Shown: positions 26,521-34,874 of the stretch, piece by piece
How positions within the stretch are numbered: the stretch's first letter is position 1
Layout of the letters: each line of letters opens with the position of its first letter
Assembly: GCA_016786725.1 (NCBI GenBank)
Contig: JAEUVU010000007.1
Span: forward strand, 434,001 to 498,000
Reading direction: 5' to 3'
DNA: 64,000 nt
Origin: Ferruginibacter sp.
GTDB taxonomy: Bacteria > Bacteroidota > Bacteroidia > Chitinophagales > Chitinophagaceae
The notes under the pieces: model-generated
The model's input: only the letters and a program-made list of their open reading frames with translations
What the model was told of the DNA's origin: nothing
The model's database searches: none
Translations under genes and position numbers: made by a program

Positions 26521-26559
26521 GCATTCAAATAAATTTACAGGTGTTATTTATTTGAATGC
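26521..26559. promoter_or_regulatory. Perfect 14-bp inverted repeat upstream of the regulator-kinase operon
   Basis: GCATTCAAATAAAT (26521-26534) and its exact complement (26546-26559) flank an 11-nt spacer. On the minus strand a TATTTTTA box, close to the Bacteroidota -7 consensus, lies just downstream of it. The ATG of the response regulator is 28 bases from the palindrome. It could be an operator or a hairpin in the leader; I cannot decide which. Confidence 0.6.
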
Positions 26560-26635
26560 GTAAAACAAGCCACGCTGCATTACATAGCTTGTATCAAGAA
26601 AATGAAACAAACAAAATTAAAAGATCGTGCTGCTT

Positions 26636-26803
26636 TTATTTCCTGCTTGCCATCAGCAGCGCCAGTGCGCCTAACGGCAATGGTATCCACCAAAAATCTT
26701 TTAGCTCTGACAAATGGCTGGAATCTTTTCCGATAAAGTACATAGCAGCAGAAGCTACCAGGCATAATACGCCAAGAATGTAAAACAGTGATTTTTTGTT
26801 CAT
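26636..26803 (-). CDS. Small two-helix membrane protein
   Basis: 55 aa from ATG 26803 (MNKKSLFYILGVLCLVASAA). Two hydrophobic helices are separated by the short polar loop GKDSSHLSELKD; the second ends with WWIPLPLGALALLMASRK. The frame is open further upstream but those residues are not protein-like. Function unknown. It is isolated between the two-component operon and the long nrdJ leader. Confidence 0.65.
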   Translation of the reverse strand: MNKKSLFYILGVLCLVASAAMYFIGKDSSHLSELKDFWWIPLPLGALALLMASRK

Positions 26804-27275
26804 ATCAGTTGGGTTTTTTATAAATCTACTCAATAAGATTTGCCTGTGCAATAGCCCGGTAAATTTATTTTGTTGCTTACACGAAAACCGCAGATCATAA
26901 GCAATCATGTAGTTGAATAAATACCTGGTTCGTAAATAGATTATTCAGAAAAACTCACAGAACTGCTTAAGGAAAACCCAAGCCGGTTTATGCAAATAAT
27001 CCTGGAATAAATTATTGCAGAAAAACGCAAAAAAGCAATAAAACCTACTAAAACCGGCACATTGAATTATTAGGGAAATTTCCAAGATTTTAAACAAACA
27101 TTTTTTAAAAATAATGGGGAAAAGTGCGCAAATCCAATACCCGTACAGCTCTTCAAAATTATCCACCGCTTTTATGCACAGGTGTTAATATTTATAAGTT
27201 TGATTCTTCAGGCAATACAAATATTTTCGTTTGCTTAACATTTACATAACCCATTTTTCAAAGCGATATAGTCTT
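26804..27275 (+). promoter_or_regulatory. Long AT-rich leader of nrdJ with two DnaA-box-like sites
   Basis: This 470-bp gap has no supported gene. TTATGCACA (27173-27181) matches the DnaA-box consensus TTATNCACA exactly. TTATCCACC (27160-27168) matches at eight of nine positions, is in the same orientation and starts 13 bp earlier. TAAGTTTG (27196-27203) fits the Bacteroidota -7 element TAnnTTTG, although no good -33 element precedes it. I saw no cobalamin-riboswitch-like conserved box. Confidence 0.5.
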
Positions 27276-30200
27276 ATGCCAAAAAAATCAAAACCTGTTC
27301 AGGGCCTGCAGTTTACCCGCCAGTTTACAAAGGATGACGTTAGTCCTTTCGATATGTTTGAGTACGACTACCGTACTTCTGTAATTAAAAATCCAACCGG
27401 GGAAGTTGTTTTCCAGATGGATAATGTAGAGGTTCCGAAACAGTGGAGCCAGATCGCTACGGATATCCTGGCACAAAAATATTTTCGAAAGGCAGGTGTT
27501 CCGAAAGAAGACGGAACAACAGGAAGAGAAACAACAGTAAAACAAGTGGCTCACCGTATGGCTCATTGCTGGCGTGTTTGGGGCGAACGCTATAACTATT
27601 TTGCAACAGCCAATGATGCACAGATATTTTATGATGAACTGGTTTACTCCATTTTAAACCAGGCCTGCGTACCAAACAGCCCGCAATGGTTTAATACTGG
27701 CTTACACGAAGTGTATGGTATTACCGGCAAACCACAGGGCCACTATTATGTAGATGCTGTGGATGGCCAGTTAAAAAAATCGGCCAACGCCTATGAGCGC
27801 CCCCAGCCACACGCTTGTTTTATACTAAGTGTGAATGATGACCTGGTGAACGAAGGCGGCATCATGGATCTTTGGGTACGTGAAGCAAGGATATTTAAAT
27901 ACGGAAGCGGTGTGGGTACCAACTTCAGCAGCATACGTGGCGAAGGCGAAAAATTAAGCGGTGGCGGTACCTCAAGCGGCCTGATGAGCTTCTTGAAAAT
28001 TGGCGACCGTGCAGCAGGCGCTATTAAAAGCGGTGGCACAACACGCAGGGCAGCTAAAATGGTTTGCTTAGATCTTGATCACCCCGAAATTGAAAAATTC
28101 ATCAACTGGAAAGTTGAGGAAGAAGATAAAGTAGCTGCCCTGATTGCTGCTGGTTATGCAAGCGATTATGAAGGGGAAGCTTACCGTACAGTGAGCGGGC
28201 AAAACAGCAACAACTCCATCCGCATACCAAACGAATTCTTTAATATTTTAGATGAAGACGGCGAGTGGGAACTGAAAGCAAGAAGCGATGGAAGGGTGAT
28301 GAAAAAAGTAAGAGCAAAAGAACTGTGGGACCAGATCAACTATGCTGCATGGCGTTGTGCTGACCCAGGTACACAATATGATACCACAATCAACGAATGG
28401 CATACCTGCCCTGAAGGTGGGCCCATCAGGGCTTCCAATCCTTGCAGTGAATATATGTTCTTAGATAACACCGCTTGTAATTTAGCCAGTGTTAATCTTC
28501 GCCAGTTCTTCGATGAAAGCAGCAATACATTTAATGTAGCAGGTTTTGAACATACCTGCCGCTTATGGACAGTGGTGCTGGAAATCTCTGTGTTAATGGC
28601 GCAGTTCCCTTCAAAAGAAGTTGCCCAGCTTTCCTACGATTACAGAACGCTTGGTTTAGGTTTTGCAAATCTTGGTTCTATGTTAATGGTAAGCGGTATT
28701 GCTTACGACAGCGAAGAAGCAAGAGGTATTGCCGGCGCTATCACCGCCATCATGACCGGTGTTTCTTATAAAACATCTGCAGAGCTTGCCAGCTTCCTGG
28801 GTGCTTTTGACAAGTACGAAGAGAACAAAGAGCACATGCTACGTGTAATGCGTAACCACCGTGCTGCTGCGTACGATGCAAGTGATGCATACGAAGGCAT
28901 ACAAATAAAACCACAAGGTATCAATGCAAAATATTGCCCTGATTATTTATTGAAAGCCGCCACCAAAGCCTGGGATGATGCGGTACAACTGGGAGAGAAA
29001 TACGGATACCGCAACGCACAAACAACCGTTATTGCACCTACCGGCACCATCGGTTTGGTAATGGATTGCGATACAACGGGTGTTGAACCTGATTTTGCTT
29101 TAGTGAAATTTAAAAAATTAAGCGGTGGTGGTTATTTCAAGATCATCAACCAAAGCGTGCCACAGGCATTGCGTAATTTAAAATACAGCGAAGCAGAGAT
29201 AGAAGAGATTGTTGCTTACGCAAAAGGACATGCTTCTTTGGATAAAGCCCCTTTCATCAACACTAAAACATTGATGGAAAAAGGTTTTTTACAGGAAGAC
29301 ATTGATAAGCTGAATAATGTGCTGGGTGCAGCTTTCGAAATTGGTTTTGTGTTCAATGTTTATACTTTGGGAGAAACCTGCCTGGAAAGATTAGGCTTTA
29401 AACCAGAGCAATACCAGGATTTTGGATGGAGCTTATTGGAAGCTCTTGGTTTCAGCGATGAAGAAATTGACGCAGCCAATATATATATATGCGGTACGAT
29501 GACGGTGGAAGGCGCCCCTCACTTAAAAGAAGAACACCTGCCGGTTTTTGATTGCGCCAACAAATGCGGCCAATTAGGCGAACGCTACATTCATGCACAC
29601 GGGCACATCCGCATGATGGGTGCAGCGCAACCTTTCTTAAGCGGCGCTATTTCAAAAACCATTAACCTGCCAAACGAAGCAACGCAGGAAGAAATCGCAG
29701 ATTCATATCGCCTGAGTTGGGAGCTTGGTTTAAAAGCCTGCGCTCTTTATCGTGATGGTTCTAAATTGTCTCAACCTTTAAGTAACAAGAGCGATAAGAA
29801 AAAGAATAGTTCGACTTCGCTCACTATGGACTCACCCGTTTCGGAAGATACCGCAGCAGCAATGGCCAACGAACTGGCTACTATGGTTGATATGGGCAAA
29901 CTAACCATTGATGACCTGCTGGATGAAATGAACAAACGTGTACAGAGCAGTGCCGATACAACTTTAAAACGCCAGCTGGCAATGATCGTTGAAAGGCGTG
30001 CATTACCGGCCAAGCGCCGCGGCTTTACACAAAAGGCAAAAATAAACGGGCAGGCTTTGTTCCTGCGTACCGGCGAATACAACGATGGTACTTTGGGAGA
30101 GATCTTCATTGATATGGCGAAGGAAGGCGCTACCATGCGTAGTATGCTCAACTGTTTTGCCATTGCCATTTCTATCGGCCTGCAATACGGTGTGCCTCTG

Positions 30201-30659
30201 GAAGAGTATGTTGAGAAATTTGTTTTCACACGCTTTGAACCAAGCGGCATGGTTGATCATCCAAACATTAAAACAACCACTTCTATCATTGACTTTATGT
30301 TCCGTTCACTGGCGTATGAGTACCTGGGACGTAATGATTTAGTTCATGTACTGGATACACCTGAAGTAAAGAATATGGGCCAGGAAGACTGGGATGTGGA
30401 CTCACCAACCATTGGCGACCGCAAACCCGAACTGAGCGAAGTAAGAGTGATGGGAGCGGCGAAACCCGCCACCACGCCTGCAACAGCGCAGCACCGCACC
30501 GCACATAAAAAAACAGAAGGCAGCATGGATGCCGTGAATGCAGCAGCCAAAAGCATGCAGAGCGATGCACCAGCATGTAACACCTGCGGGCACATAACAG
30601 TACGCAGCGGCACCTGCTACAAATGTTTGAATTGCGGAAACAGCATGGGCTGCAGTTAG
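27276..30659 (+). CDS. nrdJ: Adenosylcobalamin-dependent ribonucleoside-diphosphate reductase (class II)
   Basis: Makes deoxyribonucleotides using coenzyme B12, with or without oxygen. 1127 aa from ATG 27276 (MPKKSKPVQGLQF); 15 upstream in-frame codons are discarded. Class II features are NSPQWFNTGL, ACFILSVNDDLVNEGG, KYGSGVGTNFS, the active-site SNPCSEYMFLDNTACNLAS and APTGTIGLVMDCDTTG. A C-terminal TSCPD domain (RTGEYNDGTLGEIFIDM) follows. The extreme C-terminus has CNTCGH and CYKCLNCGNSMGCS, for disulfide re-reduction and probably zinc binding. Residues around NSSTSLTMDSPVS form an odd low-complexity linker before the TSCPD domain. Terminator at 30717-30745. Confidence 0.96.
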   Translation: MPKKSKPVQGLQFTRQFTKDDVSPFDMFEYDYRTSVIKNPTGEVVFQMDNVEVPKQWSQIATDILAQKYFRKAGVPKEDGTTGRETTVKQVAHRMAHCWRVWGERYNYFATANDAQIFYDELVYSILNQACVPNSPQWFNTGLHEVYGITGKPQGHYYVDAVDGQLKKSANAYERPQPHACFILSVNDDLVNEGGIMDLWVREARIFKYGSGVGTNFSSIRGEGEKLSGGGTSSGLMSFLKIGDRAAGAIKSGGTTRRAAKMVCLDLDHPEIEKFINWKVEEEDKVAALIAAGYASDYEGEAYRTVSGQNSNNSIRIPNEFFNILDEDGEWELKARSDGRVMKKVRAKELWDQINYAAWRCADPGTQYDTTINEWHTCPEGGPIRASNPCSEYMFLDNTACNLASVNLRQFFDESSNTFNVAGFEHTCRLWTVVLEISVLMAQFPSKEVAQLSYDYRTLGLGFANLGSMLMVSGIAYDSEEARGIAGAITAIMTGVSYKTSAELASFLGAFDKYEENKEHMLRVMRNHRAAAYDASDAYEGIQIKPQGINAKYCPDYLLKAATKAWDDAVQLGEKYGYRNAQTTVIAPTGTIGLVMDCDTTGVEPDFALVKFKKLSGGGYFKIINQSVPQALRNLKYSEAEIEEIVAYAKGHASLDKAPFINTKTLMEKGFLQEDIDKLNNVLGAAFEIGFVFNVYTLGETCLERLGFKPEQYQDFGWSLLEALGFSDEEIDAANIYICGTMTVEGAPHLKEEHLPVFDCANKCGQLGERYIHAHGHIRMMGAAQPFLSGAISKTINLPNEATQEEIADSYRLSWELGLKACALYRDGSKLSQPLSNKSDKKKNSSTSLTMDSPVSEDTAAAMANELATMVDMGKLTIDDLLDEMNKRVQSSADTTLKRQLAMIVERRALPAKRRGFTQKAKINGQALFLRTGEYNDGTLGEIFIDMAKEGATMRSMLNCFAIAISIGLQYGVPLEEYVEKFVFTRFEPSGMVDHPNIKTTTSIIDFMFRSLAYEYLGRNDLVHVLDTPEVKNMGQEDWDVDSPTIGDRKPELSEVRVMGAAKPATTPATAQHRTAHKKTEGSMDAVNAAAKSMQSDAPACNTCGHITVRSGTCYKCLNCGNSMGCS

Positions 30660-30661
30660 GC

Positions 30662-30683
30662 TCCTAACCCCTGAAGGGGAACA
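30662..30683. repeat. CCCCTGAAGGGG-type palindrome after nrdJ
   Basis: Directly after the nrdJ stop, CCTAACCCCTGAAGGGGAAC contains the palindrome CCCCTgaAGGGG. It is short and carries no T-tract, and resembles the GC-rich palindromes found elsewhere in the window rather than a terminator. Confidence 0.45.
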
Positions 30684-30716
30684 AAAAAAGATTTGAATAA
30701 GCACTAACATAAATTA

Positions 30717-30745
30717 ACCATCGGTGTAAAGGCCGGTGGTTTTTT
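30717..30745 (+). terminator. Rho-independent terminator of nrdJ
   Basis: ACCATCGG (30717-30724) pairs with CCGGTGGT (30733-30740) with one G-U pair, followed by TTTTTT. It lies 58 bases past the stop codon. Confidence 0.75.
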
Positions 30746-30879
30746 GTGGAACGAATATTTGTTCTTTGGTCATCATCGTTGTCACTCACTTGTACATTAT
30801 ATCTTAGGAATCTTTTATCTCAGCGTTTTTTCCCTCAATCCAAACATAATATTACCTTTAAGCACCCTATTACCGGTAA

Positions 30880-32397
30880 ATGAAAGATTGTACCCAACAT
30901 CTTGCCCACATTAAAAGAGTATTGTTTCTATCGGTATTCTTGTTGATTAATTCATTTTGCCATGCACAATCCTATTCCGGTTATCATACATCGCCTTATG
31001 CTGGTGTATATTCTATTTTGAACAACCCAGCCGATATTTTGAATCACCGGGTAAGGGCTGATATTAACCTTGTTGGCGTATCAGCAGGTGTTGGCAATAA
31101 TATATTCACTTTTAAATACAACAAAATAAACAGTGATGATGAGGATGATGAAGCACTAACGTTTCCCAGCCCAATTAAAAGAAATGGTAAATTAAACCTG
31201 AACACAGATGTGTTTGGTCCTTCGGTGCTTGTAAGATTATCAGATAAACATGCCATAGCGCTTACAACCCGTGCAAGGGTAATGGCAAACCTCCGTGGCG
31301 CTGATGAAAACCTGCTGAACACCCTTTTCCAGGATAGTATAGGCAGGGAACTTATTGGCAGTACCCTCAATATACACGACATGAATATTAATGCCCACGC
31401 CTGGAAGGAGATCGCTCTCAGTTATAGCAGGCAGATCGGCATATCTGATTATGGTGTGTGGAAGTTTGGCGCTTCGGTAAAATATCTTGGCGGCGTTGCA
31501 GCTTTTTCAATGCATAGTATCAACTTGTCTTTTGCGCACGATTCTATTTTTGATATCAGTACCGGAAGCATGAAAGATGCAGTGCTGAGCCCGAAAGGAA
31601 GTATTGCAATAGGGTACACCAAAAATCTTGATTCACTTTCTGATGGTTTCAGCGATTATATGAGTTTTAAGAACTGGGGTATTGGAGCTGATATCGGCAT
31701 CAGCTATGAATACCGGGATGAGATGCAGGTGTATGGAACTGCCTACAGCGAAAAAACAGCCAATTATATCTGGAAAGCAGGTGTATCTATTACCGATATC
31801 GGCTCAATCCGTTATCGAAAACCACAAACAAAAGGTATAACCACAAAATTAAACGGCAATAACTACACAGTTGATCAACTTGAGCCTCCATCAGATTCAA
31901 GTGATTTTTACCAGATGTCGAACTATTATAAAAAGCTGTTTAATTCGAACACCGAATCGCCGGATATAACCATGCAACTTCCCACAACGCTTCATCTTTC
32001 TTACGACCGGTATTTTAATAAATGGCTTGGTGTGCAGGGGCAATTGAACATTCCTTTGATGTTTTCGCCGGTGGCATATCAAACAGGAAATTACAATCCT
32101 GCCTCGCTTGTAATTACGCCGAGAGCAGAAATTCCGCAGGCAGGTTTGTATGTGCCGTTAACTTATGCAGCAGGTTCAGGTTTCCAGATGGGAGCGGCCT
32201 TGCGCCTTGGGCCTTTAACTGTTGGTTCTGCATCGCTTATCAATACCAGGATATTAAGCAGAACAAAAGCTGCTGATGTTTATTTTATTTTACGGGTACC
32301 ATTATTTGGTTATCGTGAATATAAAGACTCAGAACCTAAATTTCAATGGCCAAAACTTTCACGTAAAGAACGCCATAAACTTAATTGCCCTAAGTAA
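30880..32397 (+). CDS. Outer-membrane beta-barrel protein, DUF5723-like
   Basis: 505 aa. A cleavable signal ends near NSFCHAQ. The mature N-terminus (GYHTSPYAGVYSILNNPADI followed by RADINLVGVSAGVGNN) resembles the DUF5723 family of Bacteroidota beta-barrel proteins. The rest consists of alternating amphipathic strands, with the C-terminus rich in tyrosine and phenylalanine (YFILRVPLFGYREY). Its role is unknown; family members are predicted outer-membrane proteins. It is alone on its strand and converges on the unknown lipoprotein pair, with a palindromic insertion between the two 3' ends. The family name is from memory of the pattern and should be checked by a profile search. Confidence 0.7.
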   Translation: MKDCTQHLAHIKRVLFLSVFLLINSFCHAQSYSGYHTSPYAGVYSILNNPADILNHRVRADINLVGVSAGVGNNIFTFKYNKINSDDEDDEALTFPSPIKRNGKLNLNTDVFGPSVLVRLSDKHAIALTTRARVMANLRGADENLLNTLFQDSIGRELIGSTLNIHDMNINAHAWKEIALSYSRQIGISDYGVWKFGASVKYLGGVAAFSMHSINLSFAHDSIFDISTGSMKDAVLSPKGSIAIGYTKNLDSLSDGFSDYMSFKNWGIGADIGISYEYRDEMQVYGTAYSEKTANYIWKAGVSITDIGSIRYRKPQTKGITTKLNGNNYTVDQLEPPSDSSDFYQMSNYYKKLFNSNTESPDITMQLPTTLHLSYDRYFNKWLGVQGQLNIPLMFSPVAYQTGNYNPASLVITPRAEIPQAGLYVPLTYAAGSGFQMGAALRLGPLTVGSASLINTRILSRTKAADVYFILRVPLFGYREYKDSEPKFQWPKLSRKERHKLNCPK

Positions 32398-32405
32398 ACT
32401 ATTTA

Positions 32406-32522
32406 TTCTTTACAAAATCTCTTTGATAGCTGCAATTCCTTTACAGACTTCCGAAGTTTTAAAAACTTCGGAAGTCTTAAATATCACTTCTTCTTTACAA
32501 AATCTCTTAAATAGCTGCAACT
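32406..32522. repeat. Perfect 33-bp palindrome flanked by a 32-bp direct repeat
   Basis: Bases 32445-32460 (AGACTTCCGAAGTTTT) pair perfectly with 32462-32477 around one central A. The palindrome lies between direct repeats 32406-32437 and 32491-32522, which agree at 29 of 32 positions. The right copy encodes the C-terminus of the 796-aa lipoprotein (minus strand, ...SYLRDFVKKK). The left copy reads ...CSYQRDFVKNK followed by a stop. This looks like insertion of a palindrome that duplicated the gene end. Confidence 0.8.
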
Positions 32523-34874
32523 GTTAAATGCTTCTTTATAAAAAGCAGTGCTGCTGTATTCTTTTATGAACTGAGGAAAGTATTTGTTGTTAGTAAATTT
32601 AGGCCAGTAAGCTTTCTGGGCCTCGTCGTATTTATCCCAATTGGTTGAGTATTCACTGTATTGTGGCTGATGCACCTGTTTTTGGGCACATTTAGCCATC
32701 ATGAATAAGCAACGGGCTTTAAAATTTTTATCGGCGCTTGCATTCATGGCTTTCTCAAAATAATCAAGCGCTTTAGTAACACCGTAATATTCTTTTTGAA
32801 AACCGGTGGCATCTTTTGGAATATAATAACCGTCGCTGCCACTGCGGTAATATTGCACCAGCTCCCAGGTGTGGCCATAATAACTCATGTTGTACATACC
32901 CAATGCAAGTTTGTAATAACTCTGTGCTGCGGTGGCTGGTTGTTTTGCTGCCTGCTCCAGTTTCTGCATTTCCTGTGCAAAAGCAAGTTTGGTTGTGCTG
33001 AATTTCTTTTCGGCAGGTAATTGCTCTTCACGGTCGTACAGCAGGTCAACAAACGGGTTTTTATTGATTGTTTTTTTATCAGCCGATCTTTTAAACCAAT
33101 CAATGGCTTTGGCATAATCATATTCACGCAGGTAAGAAGTGCCGGCAAAATCAACTACTTCTTTTTTAGTAACAGAGTTGTGGGTTAAAAGATAGTTTTC
33201 AAATTTAGATGGTTTTTTACTGTCAACCAGGGCAAACAGCATTTCAACATCGGCACTCATCAGGTTATTCCTCAAAAACTCAATACCGTTTATCGAACCA
33301 TAGTAATCCTGTTTGCTTTTCATCATCCAGTCGGCATTACCAATGCACAGGGTTTCTTTGGCAATATCGCCTTGCTGGTGGTACCGCTTTGCCAGCACTT
33401 CGCTTAGCACATTGCGGTAAATGCTGCGCCATTGCTGTATCTGCCAGTAGTCCATTGTAACGGCTTTTTCCGACTTTGCTTTTTCTTCCAGCCATTGCAG
33501 CGAGGGCAGCAACTGCTCTTCAAAAGCCGCATCAATTTTTTCTTTTTCATTTATTGTAACCAGCAGGTTTGTTAAGGCCCACTGGTCTTTTACTTTTTGT
33601 GTAAGCTGCATTTTATCAGCAGCAGATAAATATTTTTTAGCTTTTGTATAATCACGGGTCATATAGGCAGCGTATGCAGCAGCGGTTTCAAACAGGCCGG
33701 CATTGGTAACGGGTTTTGTTTGGGCAGCATCGTGTAAGAACGAAGCCAGGGCTGTTACTTCTTTTTCACTTTCTCTCATTATGCTGTCACGGCTTTCATC
33801 TTCCCAGTTAAAATAAAAAGATTTGCCGCCGGGTACTTTTTGCATGGCTGGGGTAAGGTATTTTTCTTCCAGCTTGTTTATTTCACGTACAACCAGCACT
33901 TCCAGTTCTTCGCCCGAGGGATTTAGTTTTAAGATATCCTTCATCTCGGCCAGGTTATCTCCGCTGCTGCTTAATGCAAACAACGATAGCATGGCTGCTT
34001 TTTCTTTATCATTTTTACACAAGGCCAGGTAATTCTTTTTATCGGTCTTTGAATCAACACTCCAGATAAAACCATTAAAGTTAGAAATGCGTTTGGCGGT
34101 GCTTGCTGTAAATGCTTTACTGAAAAGATAAGCCGCTTCTTTGCCCTGTCCACTGCGGAACAAAGCCCCGGCTTTTAAAGCAAGGCACAGCGGCTGTAAC
34201 ACGCTGCTGCTGGTTGTTTTAGCGGCATACCCATCATACCAGTTAATAACATCGGTGTACCTGCCGCTGTAATGTGCCAGGCGTAAAAACTGGTAAGCAT
34301 ATTTTTGTTTGAAAAGATCTTTTTTGGCAGCGCCGTACAATTGCTGCCCGCTTTTGATGAGTTTGGCCATTTTCAAACTGTCACGGTTGATGCTGTTCCA
34401 GTCATCATCGCCACCCAAAACATACGGTTCAACTTGTTTTGCATACATAATATAGCCCAGCGCTTCCAGGTCTTTGCTCTGTATAAAATAACCCGTCATG
34501 CTATTTTGCTTTACCGAATCGGGTATTTTTAAAGGTTGATTTTTTTCAAGATGGTAATAGAGGTTGTTCAGGTCTTTCCAGGCAAACTTGTTCACTAATT
34601 TTTTTGCATCTGCTTTTTTTACAGTTGAGCCACAGTAAGCAGCCCATTCATCGGCCAATACATCGCTTAACTGAGTTGGCTCTGTAGGGTCGTAAAAAGA
34701 CTGGTAGCCTATATAATAGAAAGGCTTGTATCCTTTTGCTTCGGGCAATTGCTGATGAAAGAAAGAGGTATAATAATCATACGGGTCTGCTTCGGGGCCG
34801 CAACCAATAATGTTTTGAGGAAAAGAAACGATGGCGGCGCTAACGCAGGCTGTTATAAATGCTTTCCAGTTCAT
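32484..34874 (-). CDS. Large lipoprotein with helical repeats, unknown
   Basis: 796 aa. The N-terminal signal ends in a lipobox-like FPQNIIGC, followed by GPEADPYDYYTSFF. Much of the chain is predicted helical with TPR-like hairpins (for example YLREYDYAKAIDWFKRSA, ALDYFEKAMNASADKNFKAR). I cannot assign a family or an activity. Its start lies 35 bases inside the upstream gene, so the pair is translationally coupled and the products may work together at the cell envelope. The C-terminus appears to have been rebuilt by a palindrome insertion with duplication of its last codons. Confidence 0.8.
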   Translation of the reverse strand: MNWKAFITACVSAAIVSFPQNIIGCGPEADPYDYYTSFFHQQLPEAKGYKPFYYIGYQSFYDPTEPTQLSDVLADEWAAYCGSTVKKADAKKLVNKFAWKDLNNLYYHLEKNQPLKIPDSVKQNSMTGYFIQSKDLEALGYIMYAKQVEPYVLGGDDDWNSINRDSLKMAKLIKSGQQLYGAAKKDLFKQKYAYQFLRLAHYSGRYTDVINWYDGYAAKTTSSSVLQPLCLALKAGALFRSGQGKEAAYLFSKAFTASTAKRISNFNGFIWSVDSKTDKKNYLALCKNDKEKAAMLSLFALSSSGDNLAEMKDILKLNPSGEELEVLVVREINKLEEKYLTPAMQKVPGGKSFYFNWEDESRDSIMRESEKEVTALASFLHDAAQTKPVTNAGLFETAAAYAAYMTRDYTKAKKYLSAADKMQLTQKVKDQWALTNLLVTINEKEKIDAAFEEQLLPSLQWLEEKAKSEKAVTMDYWQIQQWRSIYRNVLSEVLAKRYHQQGDIAKETLCIGNADWMMKSKQDYYGSINGIEFLRNNLMSADVEMLFALVDSKKPSKFENYLLTHNSVTKKEVVDFAGTSYLREYDYAKAIDWFKRSADKKTINKNPFVDLLYDREEQLPAEKKFSTTKLAFAQEMQKLEQAAKQPATAAQSYYKLALGMYNMSYYGHTWELVQYYRSGSDGYYIPKDATGFQKEYYGVTKALDYFEKAMNASADKNFKARCLFMMAKCAQKQVHQPQYSEYSTNWDKYDEAQKAYWPKFTNNKYFPQFIKEYSSTAFYKEAFNSCSYLRDFVKKK

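Noticed and set aside
26804-27275. Cobalamin riboswitch before the B12-dependent nrdJ
   Set aside because: Expected on biological grounds, but no B12-box-like conserved sequence or credible multi-helix fold was found by eye; a covariance-model search would decide.
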